A stretch of DNA of 64,000 nucleotides from Episyrphus balteatus (Eukaryota > Arthropoda > Insecta > Diptera > Syrphidae), in the NCBI RefSeq assembly GCF_945859705.1, contig NC_079134.1:51142402-51206401 (forward strand), read 5' to 3'. Positions 37,096 to 47,632 of the stretch are shown piece after piece. Numbering within the stretch: the stretch's first letter is position 1; each line of letters begins with the position of its first letter. Made by a program: the position numbers and the translations under genes. Under the pieces are notes generated by a model that saw only the letters and a program-made list of their open reading frames with translations, searched no databases and was not told the DNA's origin.

Positions 37096-37098
37096 GAA
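37064..37098 (-). promoter_or_regulatory. Inr + DPE core promoter
   Basis: On the minus strand TCAGTT (arthropod initiator, +1 at 37096) is followed at exactly +28..+32 by GGTTC, which fits the downstream promoter element RGWYV. The CCGGTTCGTTCGGTTCG context resembles GC-richer fly downstream promoter regions. No TATA box is seen at -30, as usual for DPE promoters. It points at the signal-peptide exon 560 bases away. Confidence 0.5.
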
Positions 37099-38585
37099 TA
37101 CCAGCAAAATGCACCACGTATCTCCATCCGCTATTCCACGCCACACGTTGGATTCGGATTGTGTGTAGTGTAGTCTGTAGAGAAGAAGTAAAAGATACAA
37201 AGATACGACAAGAATCGGATTTGAAATTCATTGCCAGAGATTTTGGGATTGTTTTGTATTTCGTTTCAATTTGGTTCCTTACGGGAATGTGTGTGTTTGT
37301 GTGACTGTGACAAAAAGGGGATGGAAACGGGAATATTTCAAGTAGAATTGAAACATTAGGTAGGCGAAAGGGGATGGATGAACTGGTTTGGAAATGGAAC
37401 ATTGGGAAATGGAATTTTGACGTTTTTTGTTAAAAAAAAATTAATTTCCATGCGCCGACTAAATGGAAACCCTTGGAAATGAAACACAACCCCATTCATG
37501 GAATGATTATGAAATAAAATTAGTTTTATAGATGGCCTCGTGTTGATTGTGGGGGCTTTTGTGCAGTAGATAGAAAAAAAAAATACCTCAAGGTCTTCTG
37601 TTTAAGGACATTCATCTTTGAAGCACATTGACGTCAGGTCTGTACTGTACACGATTGTTATGTGTGTGTTGTGGTGAAGGAATAGAAAAAAAAATTGCAT
37701 TCTGAAAACGAAATTCACCAGTCCTTTAACCGAACGAAATATTTGCATTGGTTAATTAAAAGTTCGGGTTGCATCTTTGCATATTTTTATTTGACCTGAC
37801 CTAGGCTATGAAAAGATATAACCTCAAAAAATGGAAGATGTCGGAAAAGTTTTCTTTTCTTAAATTTCAAACGGAAATTCGAGACAAAAGATGATGATGA
37901 TGAATTCTCATCTACCAGAGGCATTGTTCAAAAATATGGAAAGAGGTTTTTTTTTAGATGTTTTTATTTTTTCAATAAGATGGTTTTTCGTCTTAGCTCA
38001 TAGAACAGTTCGTAGTTAGTTTATTTTGTTGGGAAGGAAGAAGAAAATAAAAAAAAAAAATCTAGGGCGCCCTCTCTTGTTAATATTCTCTAGACTGGAT
38101 GTGATGTTTTATGTTAATGAGTTGAGTTCATTATTATTATTATTGTTTTTTTTTTTTGCTTTTTTTGATGAAGGTTTGGCTTGTGCCAATATACGAACTA
38201 GCAGAAGAGGGTTTATTTTTGAATACGTAATCGATTATTGTTTTGTTTGAAAACACCCTGTAATTAGTATCCAGAATGAACAAAGCGGATGAGTTTGTGT
38301 TATTTGAGATTTTTAATAATAAAAAAGGGGAAACTGAATTTAGATAATGGTATGGCGTTTTTGGACGACTGATGGGTACTTAGGAAGGTACCTAAATTTG
38401 GTAGGTAAAAAACACTGTTAAATTATTCCAGGATATGGGTGTATAACGGATACAATAAGGATATGGTATAGGTAATTAACTATAACACAAATAAAAAATC
38501 CGTAATTTCGATTTATAATTTCTAAATTTGAGCAGTTGTTATTTAGAGAGTATAAAAAGTGATAATTTTGATTTTGGGGTTGGAG
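37099..38585. other. Non-coding upstream DNA
   Basis: Upstream of the predicted promoter on the minus strand, so it may contain control sequences, but no specific motif is claimed. The 117-codon minus frame at 37049..37402 spans the predicted start site and lacks coding character. Confidence 0.45.
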
Positions 38586-38589
38586 TCAA

Positions 38590-38745
38590 AATTCGGTATG
38601 TGCCAAAATTCGGTTTTCAAAAATCTGTATTCCAAAATTCTGTATTTAAAAAGTCTGCAAATTCAAAATTTTGTATTCTAATTCTGTGCAATAACAAATT
38701 TCTGGATTTCAAAATTCTGTATTCCGAAATTCCAATTGCATTATT
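38590..38745 (+). repeat. Short tandem repeat, CAAAATTCTGTATTC type
   Basis: About nine imperfect copies of a 14 to 18-base unit (CAAAATTCGGT, CAAAAATCTGTATTC, CAAAATTCTGTATTTAAAAA, TTCAAAATTCTGTATTCCG). It translates as repetitive FQNSVF-like peptides, which are by-products. Confidence 0.7.
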
Positions 38746-38764
38746 TTGATTCTTTATGATAATG

Positions 38765-39035
38765 GATATGAAAACCTTCATGTTTCCTCTACCATAACTT
38801 TTAAAGGTTTTTCGGTAGTAAGTTTGCAACTGTTATAATTTGGGTTAACAGATTAAAATCAGAGACGTCAGATTGACCTTGAAAATCGCGACTTGCGGAC
38901 ATGAGATTTTTCTAGACTTTTGAGTTAAGTTATAGAATGTCAAAACGAAGGTATTGAGCAATAAAAAAAATCTATTAGCATTTATTCCGAGGTTTACCCC
39001 TTTTTTCATCTTATTTGACTGTACTACTGTTATTT
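38765..39035 (+). repeat. Partial copy of the CAGTCAAATAAG TA-flanked element
   Basis: It shares ACCATAACTTTTAAAGG, TTTTTCGGTAGTAAGTTTGC, CAGAGACGTCAGATTG, GCGGACATGAGATTTTTC and TATTTGACTGTA with 63200..63575, in the same order. Internal parts are missing, so it is a deleted or one-armed copy. Confidence 0.75.
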
Positions 39036-39297
39036 TAATTAAATAAAATCAACTTCTACAATATTATTAAGTAACGTAGACTATTTTAAAAGGTTTGCCA
39101 GGAAGCTTCATCATGTTATTCATTTGTTTATTTATTTTCTTGGTGTGAGTCATGAAATTCTGACAAAACAAGGCATTGGAATATTTTGGCGTTCTTAACT
39201 CAGTTTTGAAAAAAAAAACAGCATCAGAGCGGACTATGGTATGATTTACGTGTTGGTTACTTTTTTAAAGAACTAAGAGTCAAAATGGTTTATTTAA

Positions 39298-40385
39298 ATA
39301 CATATTAGGGTGTGTCACTTTTGTGCGGCCGAAAAAAAGTATCTACTCTAATTTTGCAACGTATTAGTGGTCAAAAGTTATATTATGGTCTGATGGTCTG
39401 AGGTCTGATAAACCAAGGAAAAATTAAAAGTTTTCAAAAAAAGTTAAATTTTGAAAAAAAAAGCTTTTTATACCATTTTTGGATATTTTTCCTAATTTTG
39501 AAAATGTTTTGTTTTTCCTTGGTTTATCTAAAACTTAAACGATATTTATCAATAAAATGTTGAAATAAACTCAAAAGAATTTGATTTTGCTCATAAAAAA
39601 GTTCAAAGAAGTAAGTCATTTAGACCTGCAGAAATATGGTGTTTTACTTCATCTCAAAAATTCAAACCCTCACAACAGAAAAACTGCTTGATGAATAAGT
39701 CTGAAACTTTGCATATTAATTTCAGGTATACTAAACTAAGGTAATTAAGCCTCAGTTTATTATTATCACCCATAGAAATTAAATAGCGGTACATTTTCTA
39801 AAAAAACCACAAAAATGCCTATTTTGATAGCTTTTCCAAATGAATCTCAAAAATAAGAAAACATTTTGTTTAACAAAGCAAACTTAATTTCTTTGTAGGT
39901 AATTGAATGAAGTTTTCAAAAGTGTCCTTGAATATTCTCTACAGTGATCCGTTGTTGAGATATTGATAGTCAAAGTCAAAAGGATGGTTGTTTGAAACAA
40001 AATGAATCTTCAAGCCAAATAAACAGCTTTTCTAAAAATAATAATCATTTTATCAGAAAAAATTTTCCCACTTTCTTAAGAGAAAAGTAAAAACAAAAAA
40101 AATTGGAAAATTTAGGTTTTTGAACAGTTCTAACGATTTAGCTATTTTACCGTTAAAAAGAAAATATTTTAACATTAAATCCTAAGACTAGAAGAATAGA
40201 GCTTTCTCATGCTTTTTATTTTGTCATGATGCGATCATTTTACATTTTACTGAGATACAGCCTATCGAAAATCACTAAAAAAATTACGATTTTTTCTGTT
40301 CCCTTAATTTTTTGGGCTAGTGTATTAAAAGCTATAACATTTGAAAATTTCATACTTGAGCACTTTGACACACCCTAATACATAT
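39298..40385. mobile_element. hAT-type non-autonomous element
   Basis: The element proper is 39306..40377 (1072 bp). It starts TAGGGTGTGTCACTTT and ends TTGACACACCCTA, giving 12-bp perfect termini (TAGGGTGTGTCA). An 8-bp duplication ATACATAT lies at 39298..39305 and 40378..40385. An 8-bp duplication with TAGGG termini is typical of the hAT superfamily. The interior is AT-rich and non-coding. Confidence 0.85.
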
Positions 40386-42036
40386 CCAAAATGAAAGCAA
40401 AGGGTGTGTTGTATCTTTGATAAATAGGTTCGATTATTAAAATTTTTTGATGAAGAATATTCCGAAAAAGTGCCCGAAAGCTGGTGTTGACAATACTCCA
40501 AGTCTTACTTGATGTAAGAGAATAGCCTCAGAAGTCCGAACCCAGATTTAATCATCACCACAATCAACCAATTCAAAACATTTATGAACGAACATTGAAC
40601 ATTTATGGGATCATAACAACGACATTTACTGAGAATTTCCTTGTGTCTTTTGGTTTTGTGTATGCCAATAAAGATAAAGGAATAAAATTAATACAGCTTA
40701 ATCTGTTTTTCAATAGCCGCATTTCAGTGGAGGTGGTAAATTATGAGCAGATTTTAATTACATTTACTGCTATCTACATTTGTCCATGCTCCCATGAAAC
40801 ATCGCTGGAAATGTATACTCATGACTGGTTTACCAACTCCAAAAAAACTCGACTAATGAAGTAAAATAAGTAAAATATTTAGATTCAAATTAATTTCGGA
40901 TTTGTTTTGTTCCAAAATAAGTATTTATTTGAAACACAATAGCTGTTTTGACCGAACATTTTTAAAACAAATACAAACTGTCTGGAATTTTAAAACACAA
41001 ACAAACAATGAAGATGAAACAGAAGAATCTCTCATTTAGTGTTAAAAATCAACCAAGGTGCAATGTTTCATTGTTTGATTTCCAAGAATTTGCATCCGAC
41101 TTGTTCTTGCCGTAGTCGTTCATCACTGCTTCCAAAGTCAGAGATGTTTTACTTTTAAATACGAACCAGCAAACAACTGTTGAAACCCTAGGTACATGGA
41201 AATTCCATCTCTGATACATTCGTTTTTATGTAGTTACCTGTTGTACCACTGTCATGATTAGGTTTGGTTAAGATTTTTTTTTTCTTTTTTAAATTCCATA
41301 CAAACAGATACAGATGTATAATAAAATAAAGAACTGGTCCTGGTCCTTTCACAAAGGACATACATTTCTGTAGGATGTAAATTTTTGGTCATATTGTTCT
41401 TCAGCAAAAGGCGTCAATTTCGAACACAAACCGGGATCAGCAATGCATTTTTGTGTAGATGGTTTTCAACTTTGTTTATAGAAAGAGTCCCATAAGATTC
41501 TATACAGTCATGTGTTTCAGGTTGGGTCTTTATTTTGTTGGTTTATATACCTGCGACGACGATTTCTTATCGAAATCTATTCTCACCCAGCACCTGTCGA
41601 TAAATATTTGCTTGGTATAACATTTTTTTTTTTTGTTCATTCTTCTTCTTCGTTTTTGATTGGGATATCTTTTACAGGACAAAAGAAGGAAAAAATTCTA
41701 TCAGCACATTGTTAAGGAAACGAATCGACTTCCTTTCGACGAAGGACGCTTTAAGTGTTTTTTCTTTTTTTTTTTTAATTTATAGCTTACCTGAGTTTTT
41801 TTTTTCTAGTCAGGGAAACATGGTTATTTTTTTTTCGGTATTTTATGACCTAAATACCTATATGCATTTTAAAATATATATGAAGGTACTGGAAAACCGG
41901 TTGTATCTTAACATTTGATCTAATTGGCTTACTCAATAAAACTAAAATAGGTACCTTAATAGAAATTCACGCTTCAATTAATGACAGGCACTTTTTTACA
42001 TGACCAACTATAACTACATATCAGGAATATAAATAG
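40386..42036. other. Non-coding DNA
   Basis: No supported gene. An 89-codon plus frame at 40595..40864 has no recognised domain. T tracts lie at 41625, 41770 and 41800. Confidence 0.5.
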
Positions 42037-42927
42037 GTATGTAAGGGAGCGTATCGGAATCCCGCTTTTTAAAATCCCGTTTTTCGAAAATCCCGAAAAA
42101 AAAGTTTCAAAATCCCGTTTACTAAAATACCGCTTTTTTAAATCCCGTTTTCTGAAATCCCGCATTTTATAATCCCGTCAAATCCCGAAAATCCCGATTT
42201 TTTTTTACAAAATACATGCTTAATTCACAGATAAAAAAATCATGAGAAATAGACAAAAAATTAGTAAACTGATTTTTTGCGTTGTAAAGCCCACACAATA
42301 TGTACCTTCAACACATTATGAAAACGGTATTTCTTTTATAAAAACATAAAATGATTAAAGCCTTAAATTGAGTTCACACATAAAAGAAATTTCATTTATT
42401 TAAATATCAAAATTGTTGAAATGCATCCAAATATAAGTTGAATTATATTTAAATGAAATTTCTTTTGATTATGTAGTGTGTACTTAATTTAAGATGTTGT
42501 GATCATTTTATGTTATTATTAATCTATGGGATTATCACGATTTGATTGTTCTTCTGAAACTTTAAAGTAAATATTAGTTTGTTAATTGATTTCTTTTTAG
42601 TATCACATTCCTTACTTTTTCTTATCCTTTTTATATATTATACTTTTTGTTAAAGGTTCTAATTAAATGCGTTTAGAACAATCTCTCATTTTTTAATTTG
42701 TTTTAGTATCCCGATTTTGCAAGCAAAACAAGTTGTTTTATTTTAAAAAATCGCGCGATTTTTTAAAATAACACAACTTGTTTTGCTTGCAAAATCGGGA
42801 TAATAAAAAACGGGATTATAAAAATCGGGATTATAAAAAGCGGGATAATGAAAAACGGGATTTTAAAAGCGGGATTTTAAAAAACGGGAATATAAAAAGC
42901 GGGATATCGAACCCAACCCGTATGTAA
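42037..42927. mobile_element. Small foldback element built of AATCCCGTTTTT units
   Basis: The element proper is 42045..42919 (875 bp), with an 8-bp direct repeat GTATGTAA at 42037..42044 and 42920..42927. The left end is GGGAGCGTATCGGAATCCCG, and the right end read inward is GGGTTGGGTTCGATATCCCG. Subterminal arms are runs of AATCCCGTTTTTNNAA on the left (42055..42205) and the inverted form on the right (42790..42905). The centre holds the perfect hairpin at 42709..42800. No coding sequence. The class is uncertain: 8 bp fits hAT or P, while the architecture resembles foldback elements. Confidence 0.7.
42709..42800. repeat. 92-bp near-perfect palindrome without loop
   Basis: Two 46-base arms meet at TCGC/GCGA (centre between 42754 and 42755), running from TCCCGATTTTGCAAGC to GCTTGCAAAATCGGGA. 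Only one mismatch is visible (TTGTTTTATT against TTGTGTTATT). It could extrude as a cruciform. Confidence 0.85.
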
Positions 42928-43516
42928 TGTAGGTATACTTTTAACATTTGGAACATTCAACAATTTTATGAAACTCAACATAAGAAAACAGTCAATTGCA
43001 TTTTATCCTCTAAAAATATTCATCAACACAAAACGTAGGTACCTATATGAAACAAGTTTGAACCAGCTCCATTTATATCGGGATGTACGTGTAAAAACTC
43101 CAATGCACTCTGGATATAAAAAAAAAACTATTGAAATCAGTGGGCATCAGGCTTTGGATACGAATATCTTCTAAACGGTTAAAAAAATCGATTTCTATCA
43201 AGGACCTTTTTTGTAGAACGTTTGTGCCCCTACAAGAATAAATCTTGCTAATTTGAAAATAATAAATTTTCATTGAACTAGAAAAATTTTGAAAAAGTAA
43301 AAAAATGTGTTTATAAATATTTTAAACTTTGACCTGGAATATCTTTCTTTAATGAAAAAGTACACAAAACATATTTTGTAGAGCAATCTGTTTCCTACAA
43401 GAATATGTCTTGCTTGTTTGATAACACTAGTTTACAAAAAAATAAAAACATTTTGGACACCAAGTGCCGTTATACTTTTCGAATAGATTTGAGCCCAGAA
43501 AACTCGAAAATCTTAT

Positions 43517-44375
43517 CTAGAAATTAGGCTTGTGTAGTTCGCGAACGAACTAGTTCAATGAACTAGTTCATCTTGGTGAACTTAGTTCACTTACTTAGTT
43601 CAATTTAGTTCGCGAATAGCGAAAAAGATTTGTTTCAACATATTAAACAGCAACCTAAGCAGTCGTAATATGACTTTACGAAACAGCTTGCGCTCACCTT
43701 ACATTATCATTTTTTTTATATATTTTTTTGGGTGAAAGGAAGTCCCATCTGAATAGGGAATTTTCAAATTTGGTCCTTGTCTCCTTGTCTAATACGACGA
43801 CAGCGCCCTTTTAACCCGACAGACGTTTAAAGAAGTAGTGCAGAACCAAAGTGCATATGAAAATGCACCCAATTCTTTGTTGAGCGAAATCAGTTCTTCT
43901 GCTCTACCTCAAGTTTTAGATGTAAAACAAAAGGTCGCTTTTGCCAGTATCAGCGTTTCTGCTTCAAGCACCACTTACCATTATTTCTGAGCAAGAACAA
44001 AAAACAAGTAGCATCTTGGTCCTTGAATTACTATGATTTCGATTTAATGAAAGCAAAACGTACTTCTTCTAGACTTTTGTCAGGAACCAGAAAGCTCGAC
44101 AAGTATATGAACGAAATTAAGAATTTTTATAGAAAATGAAATATGTACATATCTGTTATTTTTATGTTGTATTTGTTTTATTATGTAGAATAGTAGAATG
44201 TGTCAATTTTACATAAATTTGGATACAGTTTCTACAAACTAGTTTTGTTTTTTAATTCTAACAAAACCGGAGTGATTAAAATTAATTGAACTAAAATGAA
44301 CTAGTTCAGTAGCGTGATTTGAACTAAAGTGATCGATCACTCAAGTGAACTAAAGTGCCCAACTCTACTAGAAAT
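43517..44375. mobile_element. hAT element remnant with 8-bp duplication
   Basis: The element proper is 43525..44367 (843 bp), flanked by CTAGAAAT at 43517..43524 and 44368..44375. The left end is TAGGCTTGTGTAGTTCGCG, and the right end read inward is TAGAGTTGGGCACTTTAG. These are imperfect inverted termini with the TAG start of hAT elements. Subterminal zones on both sides are filled with GAACTAGTTC and AGTTCACTT words in both orientations, probable transposase-binding motifs. It contains a decayed reading frame (43829..44139). Confidence 0.8.
43829..44139 (+). pseudogene. Decayed protein segment inside hAT element
   Basis: Two adjoining plus frames look like real protein. From 43829 one reads KEVVQNQSAYENAPNSLLSE and on to KVAFASISVSASS, with a TGA at 43988. 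From 43993 the next reads VASWSLNYYDFDLMKAKRTS and RKLDKYMNEIKNFYRK before a TGA at 44137. The change of frame is a one-base shift. Both lie inside an element with hAT ends, so a deleted hAT protein is the natural reading, but no diagnostic hAT motif (BED finger or C-terminal dimerisation motif) is visible. Confidence 0.4.
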
Positions 44376-44989
44376 ATATTTATGGATAGGTTTTCGAGAT
44401 ATAATTTTTCAAAGTTTTTTTTTGTCGTTGTTTTTTCCAGCTTACTAAGTATTCGGGATATATCTTGAGTAATAAATAACTAATCTGAACGGAAAAGCTG
44501 GCACCTGAAAGCTGAGTAAAAAAGTAACAAACACTAGAACAACTTTTCTGGGTCACTCTAGATGTTTAAGTGCAATTTATTAACACATTCTAAAAAATCG
44601 ATTTTTTGAAAGAAAAAATCAAAATCTATCGAATCCTCATAGTTTTAAGTATAGTACACTTCTTGGCAAAGATAAAAAGATAATTTTCTTCAAAATCTAT
44701 GGATAAATTATAAAGATACACCGAAAAAAAAATTTGATAATAACAGCTATCAAATTAACATTTTTCAGTGACAAAAGTCGTCCAACAATTAAAATATCAA
44801 TTTTGATATTTTATCATATCATTTTCACATTTTTTAATTTCAGGTGGGATAGTGAAAATTTCAATTTGACAATTAAAACATCAATGTTGACTAGATTTTA
44901 GGTTTAAGTTTATTATAATGAAACCTATTTTCTTCCTTTTCTTTTTTATTATTTTTATTATTTTAAGAATTTTCTTTCTTTTTTCAAAA

Positions 44990-47215
44990 GTCAGCTATTA
45001 CATGAAGCCTCAAGAGGCGCGCCTCTTTTCAAACGTAATGAGTGCAAAAGAGAAAAAAGATGAAACAAAAAATTATCCGACCAGAGAGTCGTGGGTCGGG
45101 ATTCTGAGACTCTTTTTTGACGTTTCTTTTTCCACTTTTCCTTTTTTCAACATTCTCTTTCATTTCTTTTTGCTTCTTGGTGCAATACAACAACAAATTT
45201 TAAATCAAAAGAGAAAGTTCAAATTTGAGTCCTGGACTCAAGAGGCATCGTGTAATAGTACGCGCCTCACAGAATGATTATCAAAAGAAAATTAGAAAAA
45301 ATAGTCCGGTCAATTTAGACATCCGAGGTTACATTAATTCCCAGCAAGCTGAAAATTGGTAGGATTGTTGGAAACACCATCCTAAATTAAATCTAAAAAG
45401 TCCTCATCGATCCGAGGTGTGGAAAAAAATTTACGGGGGGTCAAAGGTCAAAAAAATGGGTTTTTCACGATTTTAAGCAAAACGGTAAGTCTTATCAAAA
45501 AATTTTCAATGCAAGAATTGTAGACCAGATTATTATATATAAAAAGTGTCATGACACTTTTTTTCCTAAAACCCACCGTTTCTTAGGTATAACTATTCAA
45601 AAAGTTGAAGTTGAGTTGTAATCGTCCTAATCAGGCCTATTCTGAAAAAAAACTCCTAACTGAAAAGTTCCTGAAATTTCATTATTTTTTTAGCTTGAAT
45701 TTCGTTCTTCAATGGTTAAGAATATGGGGAAAGCAAAAAAAAATGGAAATTTTCGCCATTTTTCAAAATGGGGGCCCTTCTCCCGAAACCATTTCCTTGG
45801 GAATTTTTGTTTAGAATATGTCTGAATATATACAGGGTCTGCAATAGAGAATGGACAACCCTTAATTGGCTGATAGCTAGACTTATGACTGTTCTAAAAA
45901 CAGATAGAAAAATGTTCTATCGCAACCAGTTCATAAAATATTGGCTTTATTTCGTTCAGTGTATTTTAAATTTTATCATCTTATGTTTTCGTTCACTACA
46001 ACCACGAATGAATGAATTTTATTTATTTCTTTTTTTTATAATTTTCTACATTAATTATATGAGTACATAAACGCTTTAAAAACTGCAAAGCTATTGCACA
46101 TTTTCGTAAAAAAAATTTTGAAATCTGTTTTTTGATGCAAAATGTAAAAAAAGTATTTTATGAAAAATTTTAAACACCTGTGGTATAAAATAAATCTATG
46201 GAAACCTTAGTGGCCAACTTTCTTAAAAATATTCTGGTCTAAGGGGAATATTTTTAAGAAAGTTGGCCACTTAGGTTTCCATAGATTTATTTTATACCAC
46301 AGGTGTTTAAAATTTTTCATAAAATACTTTTTTTACATTTTGCATCAAAAAACAGATTTCAAAATTTTTTTTACGAAAATGTGCAATAGCTTTGCAGTTT
46401 TTAAAGCGTTTATGTACTCATATAATTATTGTAGAAAATTATAAAAAAAAGAAATAAATAAAATTCATTCATTCGTGGTTGTAGTGAACGAAAACATAAG
46501 ATGATAAAATTTAAAATACACTGAACGAAAAAAAGCCAATATTTTATGAACTGGTTGCGATAGAACATTTTTCTATCTGTTTTTAGAACAGTCATAAGTC
46601 TAGCTATCAGCCAATTTAGGGTTGTCCATTCTCTATTGCAGACCCTGTATATATTCAGACATATTCTAAACAAAAATTCCCAAGGAAATGGTTTCGGGAG
46701 AAGGGCCCCCATTTTGAAAAATGGCGAAAATTTCCATTTTTTTTTGCTTTCCCCATATTCTTAACCATTGAAGAACGAAATTCAAGCTAAAAAAATAATG
46801 AAATTTCAGGAACTTTTCAGTTAGGAGTTTTTTTTCAGAATAGGCCTGATTAGGACGATTACAACTCAACTTCAACTTTTTGAATCGTTATACCTAAGAA
46901 ACGGTGGGTTTTAGGAAAAAAAGTGTCATGACACTTTTTATATATAATAATCTGGTCTACAATTCTTGCATTGAAAATTTTTTGATAAGACTTACCGTTT
47001 TGCTTAAAATCGTGAAAAACCCATTTTTTTGACCTTTGACCCCCCGTAAATTTTTTTCCACACCTCGGATCGATGAGGACTTTTTAGATTTAATTTAGGA
47101 TGGTGTTTCCAACAATCCTACTAATTTTCAGCTTGCTGGGAATTAATGTAACCTGACCCCCTTATTTTAGTCTAATTTGACCGGAAGCCTCTTGAGGCTT
47201 CATGTAATAGCTGAC
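44990..47215. mobile_element. Palindromic element with 29-bp inverted termini
   Basis: The left end starts GTCAGCTATTACATGAAGCC (44990..45018). The right end (47187..47215) is its inverted match, with GCCTCTTGAGGC and GGCTTCATGTAATAGCTGAC. Between them lies the giant hairpin 45305..47185. The left side has an extra segment (45019..45300) that includes a perfect 16-bp palindrome AAGAGGCGCGCCTCTT and a second CTCAAGAGGC...CGCGCCTC set, with no counterpart on the right. No clear target duplication is seen, so the class is undetermined. Confidence 0.65.
45305..47185. repeat. 1.9-kb near-perfect hairpin, arms about 930 bp, 11-base loop
   Basis: The arms run 45305..46234 and 46246..47185, with the loop TGGTCTAAGGG at 46235..46245. 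Identity is very high. A 69-codon frame in each arm translates identically, and a 100-codon frame differs at only two residues between arms. These peptides have no recognisable domain and appear twice only because the DNA is mirrored. The main difference is near the outer ends, where ACATCCGAGGTTACATT is replaced by a longer sequence on the right. Confidence 0.9.
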
Positions 47216-47632
47216 AAACATTACTGAAAGGGAATATTCTTTACAAAATAATGGTGATATTATTTTTTCTATTATAGGTGATATAATTGTTATATTATTT
47301 TCTCCCAAACTATGTGAAGTAAAATCTTAGTGCCGATCAAATTTTCTCAGTAAATCATACATTTTACTTCGAAAAAACACAAAGCGCCTTTAAATTAGTA
47401 CACATTAAGATTTTTTTATTTAATATTTTTCAATAATTTGGAATGAGAAATCGATATGAAAAAATGATAATAAAATATCAAAACAAATTTCCAAAATGTG
47501 ACATTTAAATATCATCCTGATAATAAAAATGTTGTTTTAACATTTTAGATATCATAAAACACATTTTATAGAGCATTTTTAGCTGATATTTAAAAAATGT
47601 TAAATTGATATTGGTTTTTTTTTTTCGGTGTA

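Larger units (their letters stand above)
44717..47632. mobile_element. TA-flanked element with CACCGAAAA termini
   Basis: The element proper is 44719..47630 (2912 bp). It starts CACCGAAAAAAAAATTTGATA-like sequence, and the right end reads TTTTTTTTTTTCGGTG. TA lies at both sides (44717..44718 and 47631..47632). The interior is rich in words such as TTTTGATATTTTATCATATC. TA target sites with short CAC termini fit a mariner/Tc1-type non-autonomous element. It is of the same style as 61124..63050, which starts CACTGAAAA. It has been invaded by the palindromic element at 44990..47215. Confidence 0.65.

Noticed and set aside
37049..37402. 117-codon minus-strand open frame
   Set aside because: It spans the predicted transcription start and reads as Ser/Phe/His-rich translation without a domain.
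43073..43273. Minus-strand small protein
   Set aside because: It lies in repeat DNA whose words recur at 47800..48000, with no coding pattern.
45605..46875. Two identical small proteins encoded in opposite arms of the palindrome
   Set aside because: They are identical only because the DNA arms are identical. No domain, start context or splice signal supports coding.
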